From NCBI GenBank assembly GCA_943737045.1, contig CALSFV010000243.1, positions 451,001-515,000 on the forward strand: a stretch of DNA of 64,000 nucleotides. Direction: 5' to 3'. Each line of letters starts with the position of its first letter. The first letter of the stretch is position 1. This document shows, one piece after another, positions 54,336 to 64,000 of the stretch. Below the pieces are notes generated by a model. The model was not told where the DNA came from and did no database searches. It saw nothing but the letters and a program-made list of their open reading frames with translations. The position numbers and the translations under genes are program-made. The DNA comes from Parapristionchus giblindavisi (taxonomy: Eukaryota; Nematoda; Chromadorea; Rhabditida; Diplogasteridae).

Positions 54336-57300
54336 TGTTATGTGAAACGGAATAGGTTCAACATATACTCACTAGAACCTCCACATATGTGCCGATGTAT
54401 GGCTCCGCCCCTTTCTGGTAGACCCTTTTCATATACCGATTTTGGCTCCGCCCATTTAACTTCGCGGGCTTGGACACCAGATGAAAATGAGAGCACGCCC
54501 AAAAATTTTTATTAATTCCAAAATGAAGACCACCAGATGTCGCATATTCAGAAAAACATCTCTTCCTCTGAAGCAGTAGATGATCCATGACGACATCGAC
54601 GACCTTCTGACGACGACGACGACGACGACGTTACCAGCGAAAAGATGATTGGGCCTGTCGTTGAATCTGAAGTTAAATTGGATTCAACGATTCGGACTTT
54701 CCACGAAGACCACCAAATACTTTGGAGACTAGCAGCACATCGGTGATTGATATATGTCCTCGTTGACGACAGAGGACCGACGTCCTGACCTACGACAGAA
54801 GACCACGGTACAAGGCTCTGAAATGAGTTTGAAATTAAGTAAATGAATGTCCAAACTACAAAGACACTACAAAGAAACTCTCCTCATGGGTCATATTCGT
54901 TACGTCATCTTATGTGATCCCTTGCTTCTTCAGAATCCCCTACGTCGATGATGGCCATCTGCAGACGACGTCGGTTGACTATGAAAATGATTCAATGTTT
55001 AGACCTTTGCCAATGTTCTCATCACTTAGTACTCTTTTTCATCTCTGTCAAAAGTAAGCATTGAATGGCGAACAGAACATTGCAGAGGTTTCTGTTCAGG
55101 TATATTCAGAAATATTTCAGTATGCATTCAACAGATGCCTTGCTCGAAAGTACCGTAAGGAAAAGAAGAAACGTCTCTCCACTGTATACGCACTCTCTCT
55201 CTTCACCCTTCGCTTCTTTTTGCAACTTTCGAACATGGCATAATTCAATAATTCGTACATAAAGGCAAAGATAAGATGCATACCAGTCTGAGAGGAAGAA
55301 CGGCCACGACCATCAGTCCAAATCCATTGTTCGTGGCCAACAGAATTCATCCTTCATTTGAAGTTGTCCGATTGACCGTCGTAGACATCATCTCCGAAGG
55401 CTAAAAGTTCTGAAAATGATTTGAATGATTTGGAGAACAGAGACAGAAAATAAACGACCGAAAATCAACTTGCAAAAGAAGGACAATAGGGGAAACGAGT
55501 AGAAGACAACCGAAAACTGCGAATGAAATGAAGAAGAATAGGAACACGTGGGCTACGTATGATAATGAATCATATGTAAATTGGAATAGAATAGATGAAT
55601 GGATATACAACCAAAGTACAATGAATTCAAATAGGAAAGAGAGAACAATGAATGGGAGAGGGAGGTAGAGGGAGAGAGAGAAAGGAAGAGGAAAAGAGAG
55701 GTAGAATGATGGATATAGGGCTGGATACTAAACCAATATTGATCGAAATAACACAAAGAGAAGAACGTAGCGACACGTACCTCTGCTGAAATTGGCGGGG
55801 AAATGACAGAGCGAAGAGGAGTCAATGGCTATCGAGGAATCGACTATCGACGGTAGATCACTCTGATCAAAGGATCATCCTATTGTTATGAGATGATTGT
55901 TTGATCTGAGGAGAGAGTGTCCTTGACAGAAGAGAGTACAGACAGAGGCAGAGACAGAGTGAGAGAGTACGGATAATTGAGAGAGTACAAGGAAGGAATG
56001 GTAGCATGTGAGACTGATCTACCATCGACATTGTTTATGAATCGCTGTTCTCTATTCATTCCTCCCGCCAATTTCATCGGAAGTGCGTGTTGCTATGGTT
56101 GTTTTCGTAATTTTGTTATACATATCCCTCCCTCTCCTTCTGTTATTTCTTCTGTCATTTGCTATATCCCTCGCTTTATTTTGCATATGATCACAGATTA
56201 TCATATTTTGTTTCCCCATTATTGTTGTCTATGTGTGCAGTCATAGTTCGCTTTTCCGCTTTCCTCTTGTTCTATGCTTGTTCAAGTTGATCTTTGATCC
56301 TTTTGCCCCATGCCCCCTCTGTCACTTGCTTCATCCACCAGAACGTCAGTGTTGCCGCTCGGAAGGTCCTGAAGTTACTGAGAGTCGCCTCCCCTCCATC
56401 TCTCTCTCACCTTTTCTTCTCTTTCCCCTCTGTTTTCCCCTTCCTGTCTCAATTTACATATTTTGTCACAGTTATTTATCTATCCGTTCAACCATTGTAT
56501 CCAATTTGCATATGATTCATTATCATACGTAACCCACGTTTACTTATTCTTGTTCATTTCATTTGAATTTTTCGGTCGTCTTCCACTCGTTTCCCCCATT
56601 GCCATTTTTGCAAGTTGATCTTTGATCTTTGCAATGTCGTTCCTCGTTTATCTGCTGTCTCTCGTTTCTCCAAATCATTCATATCATTTTCAGAACCATC
56701 AGCTTTCGGAGATGATATATACGAAGGTCAATTGGACAACATCATTTGAATGAATCATTCTGTTGGACAAGAAACATGGATTTGGATTCTGATGGTCGTG
56801 GATATAGCTCTTCTCAGAATGGTACGCATTATATCTTTGACTCTTTGCATTTATGTATCGTTACACATTATCGAATTATGCCGTATTTTAAAATTGCTAA
56901 AGAAGAAGCGAATGGTGAAGAGAGAGTGTGTATACAGTGGAGAGACGTTTCTTCTTTTCTTTACGGTACTTTCGAGCAAGGCATCTGTTGAATGCATACT
57001 GAAATATTTCTGAATATACCTGAACAGAAACCTCTGCAATGTTCTGTTCGCCATTCAATTCTTCCTTTTGACAAAGATGAAAAAGAGTACAAAGTGATAA
57101 GAACATTGGCAAAGGTCTAAACATTGAATCATTTCTAATCTCTTATTCATTTTATAGGTCCATTCGTCGTAGTCAACCGACGTCGTCGAAAGATGGCCAT
57201 CATCGACGTAGGGGATTCTGAAGAAGCGAGGGATCACACAAGATCAACTAACGACTAGGGCCCATGAGGAGAGTTTCTTTGTAGTTTGGACATTCATTTA

Positions 57301-57815
57301 CTTCATTTCAAACTCATTTCAGAGTCAGGTATCGTGGGTCTTCTGGCGTTGTCGACGAGGACATGTATCGATCACCGATGTGCTGCTACTATGCAAGGTA
57401 TTTGGGGGTCTTCGTGGAAAGGCCGTATCGTTGAATCCAATTTAACTTCATATTCAACTACAGGCCCAATCATCGTTTCGCTGGTGACGTGATCAGAAGG
57501 TCGTCGATGTCGTCATGGATCATCTTCAGCTTCAGAGGAATGGACGTCGCGAGATTTTCTAGGAAGATGCGACATCTGGTGGTCTTCTCGCTATAATTGA
57601 TAAAGAGTTTTGGGTGTGTTTACATTGGCATCTGGTGTCCATGCCCGCGAAGTTAAATGGGCGGAGTCAAAATCGGTATATATATTGGGTCCACCAGAAA
57701 GGGGCGGAGTCATACATCGGTACATATGTGGAGGTTCAAGTGAGTATATGCTGAACCGTAGACGTTTCACATAATAGGGACCCATGGCCTCGTGGATAAG
57801 TCGACCCAAGTGTAT
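54303..57815. mobile_element. 3.5-kb inverted-repeat element with arms of about 1.3 kb
   Basis: Left-arm blocks recur in reverse order and complement on the right: TATACTCACTAGAACCTCCA near 54365 and 57735, CATTGCAGAGGTTTCTGTTC near 55080 and 57035, and CATATG-ATTCATTATCATACG near 55560 and 56510. The arms differ by many substitutions and small indels, so the duplication is not recent. An old coding region may be present (57013-56750 region, hydrophobic frames), but both arms are broken in places and no family is recognised. Confidence 0.8.
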
Positions 57816-57951
57816 TTATACATTTATCTATTCTTTGATATATTTATTCGCGCTTTTCCTATGCACGTGTGAAAGATTCGTGAATTTTGAAATAATTAGA
57901 TCACACTATCTGAGAAAATTCAACAACTGAATTTATTTTGGTATCGACGAA

Positions 57952-58910
57952 AAATGGATTTTTCTGTTTTATGTATGATAATTACAGGCACCATGAGTGT
58001 AGTTCACTGGTACTTGGAAATTCCTTCCAATTTAAAATTCGCTTCAGGAGGTGACCACACAACGATTTGGCGACTTTTCCTAAAAAGTTTATTTCGTATC
58101 CAATCGATTCGTGAGTGGGTGCAATGGACTCCTTGGCGAATTCTAAGAAACTATTGCTGAGGAAAGTTTTTTGATCAAAGATCAACGAAGGCTGGAATTC
58201 GGGAAATTTCAGAAAAAAATCGCATTAAATTAATTCTCACTATGTAGAAGTGATTGAGCAAATAAAAAGTTTATATTCGCCATGGAAAATAGTGAGAATT
58301 AATTTAATGTAAACATTTTTTTCGAAAATTCTCAATTCCAGCGTTCGTTGACCGTTGATCGAAAAACTCTCCTAAGCAATAGTTTCTTAGAATTAGACAA
58401 GGATTCGAATGCGCCCAGTCTCGAATCGATTAGATTAGAAATAAACTTTTTAGAGAACGTCGCCAATCCTCACCACAATTAAATTCAGCAAACAAAAACC
58501 ATTCGTTTACAAATTTTACCTTTTTAAAAAATTATGAATTTTAAACTAAAGGTGTAATATAACATGCAGAAGCTATTGAGCAAATAAAAAAATTACCAGG
58601 GCCATGGGAAAATAGTGAGAATTAATTTAATGCGATTTTTTTCTGAAATTTCCCGAATTCCAGCCTTCGTTGATCTTTGATCAAAAAACTTTCCTCAGCA
58701 ATAGTTTCTTAGAATTCGCCAAGGAGTCCATTGCACCCACTCACGAATCGATTGGATACGAAATAAACTTTTTAGGAAAAGTCGCCAAATCGTTGTGTGG
58801 TCACCTCCTGAAGCGAATTTTAAATTGGAAGGAATTTCCAAGTACCAGTGAACTACACTCATGGTGCCTGTAATTATCATACATAAAACAGAAAAATCCA
58901 TTGTTGGTCG
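57952..58910. repeat. Second palindrome: ~300-bp near-perfect arms with an older third copy between
   Basis: 57952-58247 is almost exactly the reverse complement of 58612-58910. A third, more diverged copy (58270-58480) lies in the spacer in the right-arm orientation. The arms are open in both directions (67-68 codons each, e.g. MDFSVLCMIITGTMSVVHWY), but no family is recognised. Confidence 0.85.
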
Positions 58911-59383
58911 ATACCACACATATGTCGACTTTCTCAGATGGCGTGTTTTAGTATATTTTGAAATATTTTCTATATGGGTTTGTGTTTTTAACGAATTTTC
59001 GATAACTTTCTTCATTTATCCATGCAGTGACATGAGCAGTACGCATTTGGGTGGCTCAACTGAGTCAAAAGTTATGGCATTTAAAAATTTCGTCCGAATA
59101 CTTTTGGCCGCTACTGTATATCCAATTTGTGATAATAGCGCATGTTGCGTGTTGGAGATTGAGGAAGGTACGATCTTTGAGTTCTGGCCAAACAATCAAT
59201 TATTCAATCAAATTGTATTACTTTACATCTTTAGCGCACATCTTTACATGGGGTAGATCAAAGATCAAAGATCATTTTCCTTTCTCTGTGCGGTCTTTAA
59301 GTTTCGTCATTTAGTCTATTCCTTGTTGTGGTAGTTGTTGAGTATGAACCATCCCACAACTACGAATAAAATAAATTATGAGG

Positions 59384-59653
59384 CGGGATAGCGTAGTGGT
59401 TGTGAGCGCTGCCTATAATCAGAGGATCACGAGTTCGATCCCCCGCCCTGCAAGATCCACCCAATACCGAGGGGGTTAAGAAATGTCGGAAGTGGTGTCA
59501 AAACCACGATCTAAATCCTCCACTGTGAGCTCCAAACACAGTTTGATCATAGGCCATGGCCACTGGTCCTTCAGATCAGGATAGGCCCTCTCAGCCAATA
59601 GATTGGAGGCGCTAACACTGCGACTCAGCGGTATAGTGTAACTCCAAAAAAAA
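59384..59653 (+). mobile_element. tRNA-derived SINE with target duplication
   Basis: The 270-bp insert starts with a tRNA-like head (GATAGCGTAGTGGTTGTGAG as A box, GAGTTCGATCC as B box), continues into about 190 bp of unrelated body and ends in a run of nine A. ATGAGG flanks it on both sides (59378-59383 and 59654-59659). The collinear site near 44035-44045 lacks it. These are the marks of LINE-mobilised insertion. Confidence 0.9.
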
Positions 59654-60378
59654 ATGAGGTGTATCAATCCATTAGTCAATCAGTCAATAAATAAATCAAT
59701 CAATCACAGTTGTGGTGCACGATAAATAAATAAATAATCCATCAATCAATATCATTTAGACAAGGAAGAAGTATATCGTCCATCAGCATCAATGAAGAGA
59801 CATGACGACGTCGACGGTCATCCTCCACTGCCTCTACTCCATTCGACTCCTCTACGACGACGAAGACCCGATGAGGAGAGGATGATGACGTCATCGATGA
59901 GAACGAGACTGAATGGAGATGAGTGGAGGAAGGAGGAGAAGGAGAATGAGGGACGACAGGTGGGTCATGTCTTCCGCGGTGGCCAGAAGACGAAAAGGGA
60001 GAGAGAGTGTGGGAAAAGTGGAGAGTATTCTTTTCTTTTTGTGATTTCTAGAACAGACCATAAATAGCTTGAATATATAATTTATAGTAAGCATAAATAT
60101 TAACATACATAAATTACGTATTTCTTGTGTAGTCATCTAGAGATTATATTGGGAATTATAACTGTAATATTGGTTGAACATCGCGAATCGACGATATTTA
60201 AGCAATAAGCAACAACTTTTATCACACCCAAGCCCTCGGAGAACTTAGAAATACTATACGAAATGAAGAGAACAATTTAGAAAAAAATAGTTCGAATAGC
60301 TACGTTACAGATTTTCAAAATTCGGCCAGATTTCCCAAAAAATCGAAAAAAATGAGGTCTGGCTTCGTATTGTGTAAT

Positions 60379-60599
60379 AGTGTTCCGCATTCGTGCATTA
60401 GTCGTGCAATTCGTGCAATAGTTGCATCATTTTCAGTCATTAGTGACATTTAGCGGTCGCTATTTTTAATGCTTCATTGGAATTTGCATTTATCTAACAA
60501 AGAAAAGCATTAAAATAACGACCGCTAAATGTCACTGATGACTGAAAATGATGCAATTATTGCACGAATTGCACGACTAATGCACGAATGCGGAACACT
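60379..60599. mobile_element. Foldback MITE, duplicate of 44776-45010
   Basis: Same ends and flanking ATTGTGTAA repeats. It is 14 bp shorter in the right half (GCTAAATGTCACTG), giving a tighter hairpin. Confidence 0.9.
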
Positions 60600-63425
60600 A
60601 TTGTGTAACGTACTTTTCTACTTATACTTCCCATCCCATGTCATATTATGTGTTGGATTAAGGATGAGAATTATAATGAGCAACTACTGAGAATGAAACA
60701 ATCAATGACTGTAATATTGGTTGAACATCGCGAATCGACGATATTCAACCAATGAGTGAAACCTATCCGAGCAAGGACCTTTTTATATCGTAATTCATTT
60801 CTTTTTATATCTTTTCTCTCAACCAAGAGCGGCCTCACAATCAGTAAACAAAGAAATACTATACGAAATGAAGTGAACAGTTCAGGAACTTACGTTACAC
60901 ATTTTCTAAATTCAGCGAGATTTCCAAAAAAAATCTGAAAATGCGGCCAGGCTTCGTAGTTTGTAACGCACTTTTCTGCCTATGCTTCCATCCCTTTTCC
61001 TGTTATGTGTGAAATGACGTAATAAGGATAAGAATATTGAGCTACTTCTAAGAATGAAAGCACCAATTAGATGGAGAATGAAAACAAAGATATGAAATGG
61101 GCTGTGCTAATTAGTTTTGTGGGGGAACTATATAGTGAACAACGATGGTAGTGATTGTTGCCCCGTTTCAGACAGTCGACATTGGGGTCGGGACGACGAT
61201 TGGCGCGGCGGAGCCACCGGCGCAAGTGTGCGCGTCTGTCCAATGCTCGCTCGAGGTGAGGGTCAATCGCCGCCTCGGCGAACCCGAGACGGGTTTGGTG
61301 ACATAATAATTCAATATCAATCAATAGCTCTGTGATTACGGTAGTTTCTTCCGTTCAGGACCCGCACGATGTCTCGCAAGCTTCGTCTCACGCAGTATCG
61401 ATCTCCACGAACGGATCGTCTAGCTTTGGCCAAGTGCCGCAGCGGTTGCTGGTTGAGAACATGAGTGGAAGGTAGGTCTTGCTTGAATTTTACTGGGGTT
61501 ACTGTAGCTTTTAACTCGATGCTACTGTAGCTCTTTAGAAATTTTAATTTAGTGGCTAGTGATGTTTATAGTTGACTATTAATGTTGTACGGATATGTAT
61601 TTCTTGTTTAAAAATTTTTAAAAAATTTCACTGTAAATGAATACATTTAATTATATTACAGTACCCCGCTTCGGATAGTGAACGTGCGGCCCGAGGACAT
61701 GGTGGGAGTGGACGAGACACCCTCTACGCTGTACTCGGTGACTGGCGCAGACGGATATCGACCGACGCCTGCCCCGCGGTCATCTTCATCCTTATCGAGA
61801 CCAGCGTCTGCGGACGAGAAGACGCCGCTGGCTTCGAGAGCAGTGTTCAGAGTTAAGGAGGTACTGTAGACATCGGGATATAGGTCGAAAAGTTTGTTAA
61901 AAAGTGCCAAGCCGCATTTGAGCCAAAATTTCTCAAAAATCGAAAAATCTTGTACTTTTCTGGTTTTCTGGGCTAGGATCCTGTGACATTATTGGCCTAA
62001 CTGTTTTAATAGGGTCATAGATTATCGATAAATTAAAGGCTAATTTTACTGCTAATTTTACCAAGCTAATTTTACTCTCCGCTTTGGCGATACTCTCTCG
62101 TAGGTAAAGAAAGACAGAGAGGGAGTATGGCCAGAGCGGAGAGTTTCAAATTAGCTTGGGGTATCGCTGTAAGAAATACGCGAAATGTAACGTCACAATA
62201 CTATCCTTCCTCAGGTCGACATCTCCTCCACATCAACGGACTCTCGCAGTGTGACGACAGCTACGACGCCAACTCCACTGACTCCACGGGCGCTGGCGCC
62301 CAGTCCGCGTCCGAGAACCAAAATCGAGGCGGCGAGAGGGACGAACGAGACTGGAAGTGAGAAGAAGCTGGAGGCGCCCGTGCTGGTGAGTTGTCACGTC
62401 TTGCTAACTTGGATTCTGGGATGACCGATATTCTGCCAGACGTCCATAGTTTGAGGTCACATCTAGCAAAAAAACAGGAGATTCCCCTCACAATGTTCTT
62501 TGATCTTTGATCTATATTGAGCAGATCAATTAAACGAATACATTTATGCTTGATCGTAGATCTCTTCACTTCCAGGTGCCCGGACGTGACTCGCTGCCCA
62601 TCTCCACTCCCGACTCTCTCATTGAACGACTAGATCGGGTCGACATCGGGCCTGCTACCGTACCCCAACCGCTGGGTACAGTACCTCCAGCGTCTACCGT
62701 ACTCCAACAATCTACCGTACTTCTACCTGACTTGACTACTGCACCTACAGTAGTCCCATCTGTTCCCAATGTGCCCGTACCAGTTTACGTGCCTCCTGCC
62801 CAGGCGCCAGCGTCCAGCCCCTCGGCGCCGACTCCGCCCCCACGCCGACTCAAGATGTACCCGAGTAGCTCATCATCGATAGAGGAGGAAGATGTTGGAG
62901 AGGACACCCTTGAGCATATGTCGCCCATCAGAGAGTCTTGAACAGATTGAGCTAGATTACGGTAGCAAATGATTTATCAATTTGATTACCGTAGCTAATT
63001 ATTTATCGATTTGATTACTGTAGCTCATATTTTATCGATTTGGTTACCGTTGTCCTGCTTCAGAGATCACCACCTCGCTAATGTAATTAGATTTGTATTA
63101 TGCATGAACCGTGCTTGTTCTTTGCTATTCTAATTTTCTGTCACGTTTCATTTTGTTGTAATCCCCTTGGTCTCGTCAATTCCAGCTCTATTTCTAGTGT
63201 TATTTATCGATTTTTGTGATTATACTTACTCTTTCATATCTCTCATATCCATATGAATCTCTACTTTGTCGTATAAACAATGTGATCTCTTATCCTCCTG
63301 TTGATTTTCTTTTTCGGTATGCTGGTTTGAGACCAGATCGAATACTTGATGTCGATCCCAACGTGTCATATGCTTCAATAATTCAATATTCATCTTCTCG
63401 TTTCATTCTTTCATTTTATTCATTA

Positions 63426-64000
63426 TATTAACACGGATCTCCTGTAAGAATGAAAGAAGCCAACCGACAGTTTTTAAATTTTTCTCACCGATTTGGATGA
63501 GATTTATATGATTGACCATAATGACGTAAAGCAGAAGGCCTAGGCTCTTGGTTTCGCCAAATTTGCATTTTTATCGATTTTTTTATCTTCCACTTCGGGC
63601 AGCCATATCTCACTCAATTTTTGACCTACAGCAAGAAATTTTTTTCCAATCGACTCGAAATGAACTGTTCTAGAAGTTACTCAACAAAGAATACGTGTAA
63701 AAACGCCATCTTCTACCTGTTTTCTTCGAAAAACTGATTTTTTGAGTACAATATGCTAATTTTCTCAAATTTTTTCTACAAAGGATACGATTTTTATTCG
63801 TGATTCTCATTCTACATCCTAGAATTGAGGTACGTACATACTTCAGCCGTCATAATTTGGCGGCACCCGATACCGTTTCTCAGAGGGGAACCGGACTTAG
63901 CGTTATTTTCATTAAAAAAACAATTCTTATCCTATCTCTGTTCATTTTTATGCAAATTTGCAATCAATGTATACCAATCGAAAGCTCTCGACGAGCTCTA
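63426..64000. other. Sequence beyond the duplication, nothing recognised
   Basis: AT-rich, with no supported exon, RNA gene or clear repeat partner in this window. Its style (GATTTTTT runs, CGAAAAACTGATTTTTTG) resembles arms of long foldbacks such as that at 1-1356, but I could not align them. Confidence 0.4.

Larger units (their letters stand above)
59149..62941 (+). pseudogene. Partial 3' duplicate of the unrecognised Ser/Pro-rich gene, frame still open
   Basis: Segments equivalent to exons 8 (last 19 bp, 59149-59167) to 14 are present: 59760-59959, 61172-61255, 61359-61471, 61662-61860, 62215-62385 and 62576-62941. All splice sites and phases are kept and the frame is open for 383 codons to TGA. 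Differences are mostly single substitutions plus in-frame losses of one codon in exon 12 and a few codons in exon 14 (TSSPDVA is missing). Exons 1-7 and most of exon 8 are absent, so it lacks a start. It could be a young pseudogene, or an alternative 3' end reached by long-range splicing past the PAQR gene. Confidence 0.8.
59149..63425 (+). repeat. Segmental duplication, right copy
   Basis: Collinear partner of 43800-49073. Private to this copy are the SINE at 59384-59653 with neighbouring (ATCA)n/(TAAA)n sequence, and about 80 bp near 61062-61150. It lacks the mariner element. Confidence 0.97.

Noticed and set aside
57982..58873. Two identical 67-codon genes in opposite orientation
   Set aside because: They are mirror images inside palindrome arms with no splice, promoter or family support.
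59381..59452. Functional tRNA gene
   Set aside because: A and B boxes are present but the T stem and anticodon stem do not pair properly, and an A-tailed body with target duplication follows; it is a SINE head.

Overview
This is nuclear DNA of a small, intron-rich animal genome, most likely a rhabditid nematode. The strongest evidence is a complete MEK1/2-type kinase gene (16354-23723) whose N-terminus and activation loop read like nematode MEK-2. Its start codon lies 18 nt after a TTTCAG acceptor, as expected for a spliced-leader trans-splice site. A worm-expanded TTBK/CK1-type kinase, very short introns and eukaryotic tRNA genes agree. I cannot name the species.

Layout. 1-1360: long inverted-repeat element around a decayed coding fragment. 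1764-5272 (+): 3' two thirds of a CHK2-type kinase. 6387-7050: tRNA-Ser(CGA) and tRNA-Leu(CAG). 7253-10857 (-): complete 12-exon TTBK-like kinase with a LINE fragment and a MITE in one intron. 11407-11488: second tRNA-Ser(CGA), inverted relative to the first. 12-16 kb: gene-poor, with a decayed copy of the CHK2-like 3' end and a 0.53-kb foldback. 16354-23723 (+): mek-2, with a possible antisense coding exon in intron 2. 25516-25720 (-): two-exon gene for a 44-residue single-TM micropeptide. 26.7-36.8 kb: degenerate tandem array riddled with MITEs. 37655-48582 (+): 14-exon gene for an unrecognised Ser/Pro-rich protein, carrying a boundary-duplicating minisatellite in intron 1 and ten antisense tRNA-Pro(AGG) genes at an exact 146-bp period in intron 2. 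49262-52398 (+): complete MMD/PAQR10-11-type seven-TM gene. 53-59 kb: LINE fragment and two large palindromes. 59149-63425: same-orientation partial duplication of the 3' half of the unrecognised gene.

The 43.8-49.1 and 59.15-63.4 kb duplicates act as a filled-site/empty-site experiment. A mariner-like element with a TA duplication is present only in the left copy, and a tRNA-headed SINE with A-tail and ATGAGG target duplication is present only in the right copy. Introns and spacers are dominated by short motifs: TACGGTAG (often forming the splice donor GTACGGTAG), TTTGATC heptamer runs and TTGATTGA. The genes do not form one pathway, though three of the five main genes encode protein kinases. 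All exon models were assembled by hand from splice sites, phase and family similarity; no search was run.
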